Shown one piece after another: positions 1 to 6,548 of a DNA stretch of 6,548 bases. Source of the DNA: an uncultured Ideonella sp. (GTDB lineage Bacteria; Pseudomonadota; Gammaproteobacteria; Burkholderiales; Burkholderiaceae); NCBI GenBank assembly GCA_946479475.1, contig CAMLGG010000290.1, forward strand, positions 1-6,548, in the 5' to 3' direction. Under the pieces are notes generated by a model, which saw only the letters and a program-made list of their open reading frames with translations, was not told the origin of the DNA and searched no databases. Numbering within the stretch: the first letter of the stretch is position 1; each line of letters begins with the position of its first letter. A program made the position numbers and the translations under genes.

Positions 1-158
1 AGGCCTACAAGGCCAAGACGGTGATCGTGAACAAGCGCTCCATGGCCGCGGGCTATGCGGGGCTCGACAACGAGCTGTTCTACATGGACAAGACCATGAT
101 GGTCTTCGGCGACGCCAAGAAGGTCGTCGAGGAGATGGTCAAGGCCGTGGAGGATTAG
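1..158 (+). CDS. pntB: NAD(P) transhydrogenase subunit beta, C-terminal end (partial)
   Basis: This is the last 51 codons of an ORF that enters from the left edge, read in the frame starting at base 3 and ending at TAG 156-158. The peptide contains [20 protein letters not shown] followed by an FGDAKK segment near the end. KRSM, GYAG, N-x-LF and MxFGDAK are the hallmarks of domain III of PntB, the peripheral domain that binds NADP(H) in the proton-translocating transhydrogenase. The enzyme sits in the inner membrane and uses the proton gradient to reduce NADP+ with NADH. E. coli PntB ends in a very similar way (KRSM..GYAG..N.LF...MLFGDAK). The 5' part, including the membrane domain, lies outside the window, as presumably does pntA. 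The stop codon runs directly into a structured repeat (157 onward), which probably ends the transcript. Identity is secure; nothing can be said about the rest of the gene. Confidence 0.93.
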   Translation, partial: AYKAKTVIVNKRSMAAGYAGLDNELFYMDKTMMVFGDAKKVVEEMVKAVED

Positions 159-230
159 GCCCCCACGGGCCCTTGCCAGGGCCCTGCCCCCCGAGGGGCT
201 CGCGCAGCGGACCGGCAAAGCCGGATCCGC
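157..230 (+). repeat. Structured intergenic repeat, copy A
   Basis: This segment starts inside the pntB stop codon and matches the right end of the window (6493-6548). The shared blocks are AGGCCCCCACG (157-167), CTGCCCCCC (184-192) and CTCGCGCAGCGGACC (199-213). It folds into three consecutive hairpins. The first has a perfect 7-bp stem, 167-173 with 178-184, and loop TGCC. The second is a 5-bp stem, 186-190 with 195-199. The third pairs GCGGA 207-211 with TCCGC 226-230, leaves one A unpaired at 225, and continues as CCGGC/GCCGG (212-216 with 220-224) around an AAA loop. Bases 214-230 cannot be compared because copy B is cut by the window edge. Lying right after a stop codon suggests transcript termination or 3'-end protection (inference). 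No U tract follows. Confidence 0.75.
167..184 (+). terminator. Candidate 3'-end hairpin after pntB
   Basis: GGGCCCT and AGGGCCC pair perfectly around a TGCC tetraloop, 8 bases past the pntB stop. The stem is stable, but the following bases are C-rich rather than T-rich. It is therefore not a canonical intrinsic terminator and may act as a stabilising 3' stem or together with Rho. It is the first hairpin of repeat copy A. Confidence 0.4.
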
Positions 231-268
231 GCACGCCCTGGTAGGAGGGCGGCGCAGAGCGCGCCCGA

Positions 269-290
269 GGCCTCGCCTGCCGGCGAGGCC
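269..290. other. Perfect 9-bp hairpin in pntB-fadD gap
   Basis: GGCCTCGCC (269-277) and GGCGAGGCC (282-290) are exact inverted repeats around a TGCC loop, the same loop as in the first hairpin of repeat copy A. A smaller 5-bp hairpin (235-239 with 246-250) lies between this one and the repeat. The whole stretch from 167 to 290 is thus a chain of hairpins. It may be an extension of the repeat or an independent element; the window does not show enough of copy B to decide. Confidence 0.5.
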
Positions 291-401
291 GAGGAGAGGG
301 CGAGGGCGGTGGGCATGCGGCGAGAAGCCGAGACGTCTAGGGGTGAACCCCCAGGGATCGCTATCGAATCCCCTGATGGGGGGCACTCGCGCGATAGGGA
401 C

Positions 402-417
402 AATCGCGGCAGCGATT
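402..417. promoter_or_regulatory. Inverted repeat upstream of fadD
   Basis: AATCGC (402-407) and GCGATT (412-417) form an exact inverted repeat with a GGCA spacer, ending 18 bases before the fadD start codon. The stretch is less GC-rich than its surroundings, as promoter-proximal DNA often is. It could be a repressor operator or a short stem-loop near the ribosome-binding region. I found no convincing -35/-10 pair to go with it, so the role is speculative. Fatty-acid genes are commonly controlled by TetR- or GntR-type regulators in proteobacteria, which makes an operator plausible, but I cannot match this to a known site. Confidence 0.3.
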
Positions 418-435
418 TCTCGAAAGTGCAGAAGA

Positions 436-2109
<1,674 letters not shown>

Positions 2110-2119
2110 AGCCCGGGCA

Positions 2120-2138
2120 GGCCGCCAATGAAGCGGCC
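2120..2138 (+). terminator. Weak hairpin after fadD
   Basis: GGCCGC (2120-2125) and GCGGCC (2133-2138) pair with a 7-base loop, starting 11 bases after the fadD stop. No T run follows, and the next gene starts only 73 bases after fadD, so read-through into it is just as likely. I report it as a possible attenuating or stabilising stem only. Confidence 0.2.
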
Positions 2139-2182
2139 GCCACGGGGCGTTGGGGCCCGGCTCGGGCTGAAAGGGCACGACC

Positions 2183-2758
2183 ATGTCGTCTCGCTATGTC
2201 AGAACGCCTGCTGGCCAGGTGGAAATCCAGGCGCGCGCGCACCAGCTGAGCAGGCCGGTGCGCAACCTGCTGCTCGTCATCAACGATTCGCGCACCCTCG
2301 AAGAGTGGCTGGCCAGCGTGAATGGAGTGACCGCGGCTGATGTCGCGCTGCTGAAGGAACTCGGCTTCATCGCCGAGGCCGCAGGTGCGGCCGCCGCCAG
2401 GCCCTCGCGCGCCGGCGACCTGCGCGAAGGCACCGCCAAGCCCGCGCCAGCCCCAGCCCGTGCGACGCCAGCACCCGCGCCCGCCGACCAGGGCGACCAC
2501 GGCGTCGACTGGCAGCGCACGCAGGAGGTCATCCGCGCCGCCGGCTACACGTCCCTCTACGAGGCGCTGAACTCGGTCGGCAAGGCCAAGCTCGGCCTCG
2601 TCAAGGGCTACCGCTTCGCGCTCGAGGTCGAGAAGTGCAGCGGCCCCGACGAGATCCGCGCGCTGGCGCTGAAGTTCGCCGACCAGTTGCGCAACGAGCA
2701 CGGCATGGCCGCCGTCGGCGAGTTCACCTACGCGATCGGCGCCGCCGTCAAGGCCTGA
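2183..2758 (+). CDS. Conserved-looking hypothetical protein, possible winged-helix N-domain
   Basis: I do not recognise this 191-residue protein by name. It has three parts. Residues 1-64 contain TPAGQVEI, then SRPVRNLLLVINDSRTLEEW and DVALLKELGFI. This is a helix-strand-helix layout like the small winged-helix modules in which a hydrophobic strand and 'LL..LG.I' helix follow an 'R.LL..I...RT..E' segment. Residues 65-107 form a low-complexity Ala/Pro-rich linker. Residues 108-191 look like a compact helical domain (TQEVIRAAGYTSLYEAL, then an amphipathic ALKFADQLRNEHG helix) with one cysteine (Cys152). There is no signal peptide or membrane segment, so it is probably cytoplasmic. The start is backed by GAAAGGG (2169-2175) 7 bases upstream. 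It lies 73 bases after fadD on the same strand and may share its transcript. The winged-helix idea is a weak pattern call. That the ORF is real is supported by the ribosome site and codon bias. Confidence 0.75.
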   Translation: MSSRYVRTPAGQVEIQARAHQLSRPVRNLLLVINDSRTLEEWLASVNGVTAADVALLKELGFIAEAAGAAAARPSRAGDLREGTAKPAPAPARATPAPAPADQGDHGVDWQRTQEVIRAAGYTSLYEALNSVGKAKLGLVKGYRFALEVEKCSGPDEIRALALKFADQLRNEHGMAAVGEFTYAIGAAVKA

Positions 2759-2767
2759 AGGGCAGTT

Positions 2768-3715
2768 TCATGCGGCCGCGTCCAGCGCGGCCTGGCGCGC
2801 CATCCGGCGCGCGTGCCAGGCGCTGATCGGCTCTTCATCCAGCGCCTCGATCAGCGCTTCAGCCTGCGCGCGCTCCACCTGTGCATCAGCCGGCCGGCCC
2901 AGCCTCTGCAGCGCATGCGCCAGCTCCGAGCGCAGGAAAGCCTGGTCGACACGCTCCTGCTGCTCGTGGTCGAAGTTCTCCAGCAGGACCAGCCCGGCCC
3001 GCGCCTGGAGCTCGGCCTCGACCGCATCCCCTAGGGCGTTGGCCACGAGCGCGCGCAGGTAGTGCGCCCGCTCATGCTGGACCCACTGCCCCGCCCGTTG
3101 CCAGAAGCCTTGTGCGAGCGTCGCCGCCTCGGCCATCGCCATTCGCAGCGGCGGGCTGCGAAGGTCGGCCAGGGGCCGCTCCGCCAGGTCGTTGGCGATG
3201 TTGTTCGTCAGGGCACCAGCCGCGGCATCGAGGCCGCCGGCCCTCTGCCACGCCAGCCCGCGCAGTGGCGCCAGTGCTGCCATCGCCGCTTCGCCGGCCG
3301 CATCGCCAGGCAGCGAAGGCACGCGGAAGCTGGCGGCCGCCAGCCCGACCAGCTCGGCCGCCTGGGCCGGCCCGACACCGGCAACACCGGCCAGGCGGGC
3401 GGTCAGGCGATCCTCGGCGGGGGCATCTCCGGCCAGACTCGCGGCCGCCGCGGCGTGGCGTAGCAAAGGCAGGGGCGCTTGCGGCCCGGCCGCCTCGAGC
3501 AGGGCCCTTTGCCGCTGCCAGGCTTCGATCGGCTGGCCCAGCTTCTCGGTCAGCACATGGTTGAGGAGGTAGGCGTACAACGGTCGCTGGCTCTCGTCCA
3601 GCGCGGTCGGTTCGATGCGGCGCAGGAGCATCGCGCCGCGCGGCGGGTCCTCGTCGTGGCAGGCATCTGCCGCCTGCAGGCATTCGTCGGCCAGCGCCTT
3701 GGCTTCGTCGTTCAT
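2768..3715 (-). CDS. Hypothetical helical (TPR-like) protein
   Basis: This minus-strand gene encodes 315 residues, rich in Ala, Leu, Arg, Gln and Glu and almost certainly all alpha-helical. Segments such as ERAHYLRALVANALGDAVEA (215-234) and AFLRSELAHALQRLGRPADA (259-278) have the spacing of tetratricopeptide-type helix pairs (small residues, A..L..LGD..EA). An N-terminal region (1-75) carries similar pairs. No catalytic motif, signal peptide or membrane span is visible; a scaffold or protein-binding role is only an inference. The start at 3715 is chosen because AAGGAGGT sits exactly 7 bases upstream. The frame stays open far upstream (to 4183), but that part is antisense to rsmE and is a shadow. 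An alternative ATG at 3739 would add 8 residues but has no ribosome site. The gene diverges from rsmE and converges with the preceding hypothetical gene, 9 bases apart. Confidence 0.75.
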   Translation of the reverse strand: MNDEAKALADECLQAADACHDEDPPRGAMLLRRIEPTALDESQRPLYAYLLNHVLTEKLGQPIEAWQRQRALLEAAGPQAPLPLLRHAAAAASLAGDAPAEDRLTARLAGVAGVGPAQAAELVGLAAASFRVPSLPGDAAGEAAMAALAPLRGLAWQRAGGLDAAAGALTNNIANDLAERPLADLRSPPLRMAMAEAATLAQGFWQRAGQWVQHERAHYLRALVANALGDAVEAELQARAGLVLLENFDHEQQERVDQAFLRSELAHALQRLGRPADAQVERAQAEALIEALDEEPISAWHARRMARQAALDAAA

Positions 3716-3722
3716 CGCTTCG

Positions 3723-3730
3723 ACCTCCTT
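3723..3730 (-). promoter_or_regulatory. Strong ribosome-binding site deciding the minus-strand start
   Basis: On the minus strand this reads AAGGAGGT, a near-perfect match to the anti-Shine-Dalgarno sequence, with 7 bases to the ATG at 3715-3713. It rules for the 315-residue form over longer in-frame starts at 3739 and 4183. Confidence 0.85.
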
Positions 3731-3740
3731 GACGCGCATT

Positions 3741-3753
3741 GTGTGCGGCACAC
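3741..3753. promoter_or_regulatory. Palindrome in the divergent gap
   Basis: GTGTGC-G-GCACAC is a perfect 6+1+6 inverted repeat inside the 45 bases (3716-3760) that separate the minus-strand helical-protein gene from rsmE. Both genes' transcription or translation signals must lie in or across this gap, so the site is well placed for a shared operator. I see no convincing -10/-35 pair on either strand, and a 13-base palindrome can occur by chance in GC-rich DNA. Confidence 0.3.
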
Positions 3754-3760
3754 TCGACGC

Positions 3761-4510
3761 ATGCCACCACCCCGCTTGTATCTGGAAGCAGCGCTGAGCC
3801 CCGGAGAAGAACTGGACCTGCCCGAGGAGGCCGCCCGCCACGTCCAGGTGCTCCGGCTGCAGCCGGGCGACGGCCTGACGCTGTTCGACGGACGGGGCGG
3901 CGAGTGGGCGGCCGAGGTGTCGCGCATGGGCGGCCGCCAGCAGGTGGCCGTGCGGCTGGGCGATCATCAGCCGGTATCCCGCGAGGCCGGCCGCCAGGTC
4001 ACCCTCGCGCTGGGCATGCCGGCCAACGAGCGGATGGACGCACTGGTCGAGAAGGCCACCGAGCTGGGCGTGGCCGCCATCCAGCCCCTGCAATGCGCGC
4101 GTTCGGTGCTCAGGCTCGCAGGCGACCGGGCCGAGAGAAGGCAGGCCCATTGGCAGGCGGTCGCGGTTGCCGCGGCGGAGCAAAGCGGGCGCACGAAGGT
4201 CCCGCGGGTGGAGCCAGTGCGCAGCCTGGCCGGATGGCTCGAGGGCCTGGGAGATCCGGCGGGCGTCGCGCGTGGCGTGCTCAGCCTGTCTGCCGAGGCC
4301 ACGCCGCTGGCCCGGCTCGCCGTCGCCTCTGAAACGAGCTCCTGGCTGCTGCTGTCCGGGCCCGAGGGCGGGCTGGACCCGCAGGAAGAATCCCTGGCCC
4401 GGCAGGCGGGCTTCTCGCCGGTCAGCCTCGGTCCGCGCGTCCTGCGCGCCGACACCGCCCCCGTGGCCGCCCTGGCCCTGGTCGTCGCACTGGCCCCGGA
4501 GGCCACTTGA
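3761..4510 (+). CDS. rsmE: 16S rRNA (uracil(1498)-N(3))-methyltransferase
   Basis: The product is 249 residues (E. coli RsmE is 243). It methylates N3 of U1498 in 16S rRNA of the 30S subunit, using S-adenosylmethionine. The N-terminal PUA-like RNA-binding part (about 1-70) opens with MPPPRLYLE and contains HVQVLRLQPGDGLTLFDGRG. The C-terminal SPOUT (trefoil-knot) methyltransferase part shows ERMDALVEKATELGV (90-104), the RS pair at 114-115, AAEQSGR (138-144), LLLSGPEGG (196-204) and LGPRVLRADTA (223-233), all family hallmarks. The usual KG before the ERMD segment reads PAN here, a minor divergence. The start at 3761 agrees with the family N-terminus; there is no clear ribosome site, and GTG at 3743 would only add six non-conserved residues. 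It heads a pair with the MFS gene, whose start overlaps this stop. Confidence 0.95.
   Translation: MPPPRLYLEAALSPGEELDLPEEAARHVQVLRLQPGDGLTLFDGRGGEWAAEVSRMGGRQQVAVRLGDHQPVSREAGRQVTLALGMPANERMDALVEKATELGVAAIQPLQCARSVLRLAGDRAERRQAHWQAVAVAAAEQSGRTKVPRVEPVRSLAGWLEGLGDPAGVARGVLSLSAEATPLARLAVASETSSWLLLSGPEGGLDPQEESLARQAGFSPVSLGPRVLRADTAPVAALALVVALAPEAT
4498..4502 (+). promoter_or_regulatory. Ribosome-binding site for the TTG start
   Basis: GGAGG lies inside the last codons of rsmE, 4 bases before the TTG at 4507. The spacing is short but supports the TTG start, since the next candidate, GTG at 4558, has no such site. Confidence 0.5.
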
Positions 4511-5724
4511 TCTCAGGACCCGACAGGCCCGCGCTGGCTGCCCCGGCCGCGAACCGCGTGAACCGCCCGCTCGTCTGGCTGACGATCTGCCAGGGGCTGT
4601 TCCTCACCAACAACGTCACCTTCATGGCCATCAACGGCCTGGTGGGCCTCATGCTCGCGCCGCGCGGCTGGCTGGCCACGCTGCCGCTGACGGCCTACGT
4701 GCTCGGCGGATCGCTCAGCACCGGCCTGGTGGCGCGTCACCAGCAGCGCTGGGGCCGCAGGGGCGCTTTCCGCCTGGGCCTGGTCGTCGCGATGGTGGCG
4801 GCCGCGCTGTGTGCGCTGGCGGTGCGCATGGGCAGCTTCTGGCTGCTGGTGGCGGCCACCATCCTGGCGGGCTACTACAACGCCAACGCGGCGCTGTACC
4901 GCTTCGCCGCCGCCGAACTGGCCGGCCCGTCGGGGCGGGAGCGGGCGATCTCCTGGGTGCTGGCCGGCGGCCTGCTCGGCGGCGTCGCCGGGCCGCCGCT
5001 GGCCCAGGCCTCGCGTGACCTGCTGGCCGCGCCGTTCGCCGGCGCCTACCTCTCGCTGGTCGGCGTCGCGATGCTTTCCTGGCTTTGCCTGGGCCGGATC
5101 TCCTTTCCCGCGCTGCCGCCCGCCCCCGCAGGCGGCGACGGGCGCCTGCCCGCCGGCGTGGCGAGGCAACCGGCCTTCATCGTCGCCATCGCCTCGTCGG
5201 CACTCGGCTACGGCGTGATGAACCTGCTGATGGCGGCCACGCCCATCGCGATGGCCGGCTGCGGCCATCCCTTCGGCTCGGTGGCCTGGGTGCTGGAGTG
5301 GCACGTGGTCGCCATGTACCTGCCGAGCTTCTTCACCGGCTCGCTGATCCGGCGCGTGGGCGTGCAGCCGGTGCTGGCGACGGGCGTGCTGCTGAACGCG
5401 GCCTGCATCGCGCTCGCGCTGAGCGGCGTCGACCTGATGCACTTCACCGCCGCGCTGGCCATGCTGGGCGTAGGCTGGAATTTCCTCTACGTCGGCGGCA
5501 CGACGCTCTACACCGAGACCTATCCGCCAGGCCACCGCGTCATCGCCCAGGCGCTGATGGATCGCTGGGTGCTGGGCACCATGACGCTGACCTCCTTCAG
5601 CTCCGGCGCCCTCGTGACCACCGGCGGCTGGCAGGCGATGAACCGCGGCGCGCTGCTGCCGCTGGCGCTGCTGGCATCGATGCTCGCCTGGCTGGCATGG
5701 CGCCGCCGCACGGCACGGGCCTGA
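4507..5724 (+). CDS. MFS transporter, substrate unknown
   Basis: This 405-residue inner-membrane protein has about 12 hydrophobic segments, the length and layout of the major facilitator superfamily. The loop between segments 2 and 3, VARHQQRWGRRGAFRLG (75-91), is a degenerate motif A keeping the G-R-R core. Other family-like stretches are YYNANAALYRFAAAE (123-137), RAISWVLAGGLLGGVAGPPLA (146-166), WHVVAMYLPSFFTGSLI (265-281) and LGVGWNFLYVGGTTLYTE (320-337), a pattern I associate with uncharacterised proteobacterial MFS members. A loop of about 25 residues rich in Pro and Gly (199-220) separates the two halves. The substrate cannot be read from the sequence. The start is TTG at 4507, overlapping the rsmE stop as TTGA, so translation is probably coupled to rsmE. 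GTG at 4558 is an alternative that would remove only a polar N-terminal tail. Confidence 0.88.
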   Translation: MISGPDRPALAAPAANRVNRPLVWLTICQGLFLTNNVTFMAINGLVGLMLAPRGWLATLPLTAYVLGGSLSTGLVARHQQRWGRRGAFRLGLVVAMVAAALCALAVRMGSFWLLVAATILAGYYNANAALYRFAAAELAGPSGRERAISWVLAGGLLGGVAGPPLAQASRDLLAAPFAGAYLSLVGVAMLSWLCLGRISFPALPPAPAGGDGRLPAGVARQPAFIVAIASSALGYGVMNLLMAATPIAMAGCGHPFGSVAWVLEWHVVAMYLPSFFTGSLIRRVGVQPVLATGVLLNAACIALALSGVDLMHFTAALAMLGVGWNFLYVGGTTLYTETYPPGHRVIAQALMDRWVLGTMTLTSFSSGALVTTGGWQAMNRGALLPLALLASMLAWLAWRRRTARA

Positions 5725-5734
5725 ATCCCATCGG

Positions 5735-5754
5735 CCGGACACGGTGTCCGGTTT
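5735..5754 (+). terminator. Hairpin with short T run after the MFS gene
   Basis: CCGGACA (5735-5741) and TGTCCGG (5745-5751) pair around a CGG triloop, followed by TTT, 10 bases past the transporter stop. As DNA it is a near-perfect 17-base palindrome. The stem is strong but the T run is short. It is the best intrinsic terminator candidate in the window and would close the rsmE-MFS unit. Confidence 0.6.
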
Positions 5755-5785
5755 GGTGGCATGGGTGCCGTTCTTTCCGTCGTCA

Positions 5786-5805
5786 GGCCCATCGGCCCGA
5801 TGGCC
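5786..5805 (+). other. Imperfect hairpin upstream of the secreted-protein gene
   Basis: GGCC + ATCG (5786-5789 and 5791-5794) pair with CGAT + GGCC (5798-5801 and 5802-5805) around a GCC loop, with one bulged C at 5790. The block CCCATCGGCC (5788-5797) also occurs at 5727-5736, just after the MFS stop. The hairpin lies 45 bases before the next start codon, in its likely leader. No clear promoter hexamers are visible in the gap 5725-5850. Confidence 0.25.
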
Positions 5806-5850
5806 ACGGGATCCCGCCCGGGGCCTTCCCAGCGATCGAAGGAGCATCCC

Positions 5851-6489
5851 ATGAACGCCACGACGCCCACCCGCTGCAGGCTCGCCCTGGCCCCGCTCGC
5901 GCTGTTCGCCGCGCTGGCCTCGCCGCTTGCGGCCCAGGCACAGTCGGACACCTTCCTGGATCCGTCCAAGGGCTTCAAGCCCATGGCCGTGCATCCGCCC
6001 TGCCGGGGCAAGGTCAGGCAGGTCAACGACATCACCGACGAGAACGTGAAGACCACCGCCTGGAACTTCGCCATGGTCGGCGGGGGCGGCGAAGGCGGCC
6101 GCTTCGACCCGGTGCCGGTGCTGTCCAACAAGGTGAACCTCACCGCGGGCTGCCTGAACGCCCACTTCAGCGCGCTCGTCGGCAGCAAGCTGTACGGCGT
6201 GTCGAACATGACGCTGTTCCAGGTCACGCTGACCCCTGCCGGTGGCGGAGCGCCGATGCACATGGCGGGCCACTACGAGACGCCCTACGGCCTGCCCGCT
6301 CCGGCCCTGGCCCTGACCGCCGAGTACGACGTCGACGAGTTCGCGGCCAACTTCTACCAAGGCATCGGCGTGGGCAACGGCCTCATCCCGCCGGGCGCCT
6401 ACCGGGTCGACGTGTGGTGGGCCGGCGGCCCGGTCGGCGGCGGCGGCGCCATCGGCGCGGCCTTCACTCTCAAGCTGTATCAGTATTAG
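5851..6489 (+). CDS. Small secreted protein of unknown function
   Basis: The product is 212 residues and I do not recognise it. The N-terminus is a classical Sec signal peptide: basic residues Arg8 and Arg10, a hydrophobic core (11-26), and A-Q-A at 28-30, giving likely cleavage before Gln31. The mature part of about 182 residues should be periplasmic or extracellular. It has two cysteines (Cys51, Cys101) that could form a disulfide. It is Gly-rich in two places (77-83 and 192-203), and the alternating stretches HFSALVG, LFQVTLTPAG and YRVDVWWAG suggest a beta-rich, perhaps sandwich-like fold. There is no lipobox, membrane anchor or enzyme motif. The start at 5851 is backed by AAGGAG (5839-5844) 6 bases upstream and by the signal peptide; the open frame back to 5761 adds nothing plausible. 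It stands alone, between the hairpin after the MFS gene and repeat copy B. Confidence 0.85.
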   Translation: MNATTPTRCRLALAPLALFAALASPLAAQAQSDTFLDPSKGFKPMAVHPPCRGKVRQVNDITDENVKTTAWNFAMVGGGGEGGRFDPVPVLSNKVNLTAGCLNAHFSALVGSKLYGVSNMTLFQVTLTPAGGGAPMHMAGHYETPYGLPAPALALTAEYDVDEFAANFYQGIGVGNGLIPPGAYRVDVWWAGGPVGGGGAIGAAFTLKLYQY

Positions 6490-6492
6490 AGA

Positions 6493-6548
6493 AGGCCCCC
6501 ACGCCCCCTTCCGGGGGCTGCCCCCCGGGGGGGCTCGCGCAGCGGACC
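6493..6548 (+). repeat. Structured intergenic repeat, copy B (cut by window edge)
   Basis: This copy begins 3 bases after the secreted-protein stop codon and runs in the same orientation as copy A. It carries AGGCCCCCACG (6493-6503), CTGCCCCCC (6518-6526) and CTCGCGCAGCGGACC (6534-6548). The first hairpin pairs GCCCCC (6503-6508) with GGGGGC (6513-6518) around TTCC. Its stem sequence differs from copy A but remains fully paired. The second hairpin is a G/C stem, 6520-6525 with 6529-6534. The window ends part-way through what would be the third hairpin. Its position again suggests a transcript-end element; no U tract is visible. Confidence 0.75.

Noticed and set aside
340..381. Short GGGG-TGAA-CCCC (340-351) and CCCC-TGAT-GGGG (370-381) hairpins and a possible riboswitch-like leader for fadD.
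   Set aside because: Stems of four base pairs are expected by chance here; no known riboswitch core is recognisable.
343..435. In-frame ATG at 343 that would lengthen FadD by 31 residues.
   Set aside because: The extension has no match to FadD N-termini, while the product from ATG 436 aligns from its first residues with E. coli FadD.
3729..3757. TTGACG at 3729 as a -35 box for rsmE.
   Set aside because: No acceptable -10 lies 16-18 bases downstream, and the start codon would be only a few bases beyond it. The TTGACG also overlaps the opposite gene's ribosome site.
3716..4183. Upstream extension of the minus-strand helical-protein frame by up to 156 residues.
   Set aside because: It is antisense to the N-terminal half of rsmE, resembles no protein, and the strong AAGGAGGT site sets the start at 3715.
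4513..6360. A 615-codon minus-strand frame that spans the MFS gene, the gap after it and most of the secreted-protein gene.
   Set aside because: The length is striking because it crosses a non-coding gap, but the product is low-complexity Arg/Gly/Gln/His-rich without motifs, and no ribosome site stands out. High GC makes stops rare in this frame.

Overview
The window is very GC-rich with a strong G/C bias at third codon positions. Its readable proteins (PntB, a FadD close to the E. coli type, RsmE) are typical of a Betaproteobacterium, most likely Burkholderiales. That placement is inferred from composition, protein resemblance and the style of the intergenic repeats, not from any search. All genes look like ordinary chromosomal genes; I see no mobile element, tRNA, rRNA, CRISPR array or defence system.

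Layout. Bases 1-158 are the 3' end of pntB (NADP-binding part of the proton-translocating transhydrogenase beta subunit). A 277-base gap follows (159-435). It holds a run of G/C-rich hairpins, beginning with copy A of a structured repeat, and ends with a small inverted repeat just before fadD. fadD (436-2109) encodes a complete long-chain acyl-CoA ligase. Next is a small unrecognised two-domain protein (2183-2758). It converges, only 9 bases apart, with an unrecognised helical, TPR-like protein on the minus strand (2768-3715). That gene diverges across a 45-base gap from rsmE (3761-4510), the 16S rRNA m3U1498 methyltransferase. rsmE overlaps by a TTGA junction with an MFS transporter gene (4507-5724), so these two probably form a translationally coupled pair. 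A hairpin with a short T run follows the transporter. A separate gene for a small secreted protein (5851-6489) comes next, and copy B of the repeat starts 3 bases after its stop and runs off the window end.

How the parts relate. pntB (NADPH supply) and fadD (fatty-acid activation) are metabolic neighbours but are separated by the hairpin region and probably transcribed apart. rsmE acts in ribosome maturation. Its coupling to a transporter and its divergent pairing with a helical protein are the clearest organisational features. No set of genes here forms a convincing new system. The most interesting signal is the pair of structured repeats placed right after two stop codons in the same orientation, whose first stem differs in sequence between copies yet stays fully paired.
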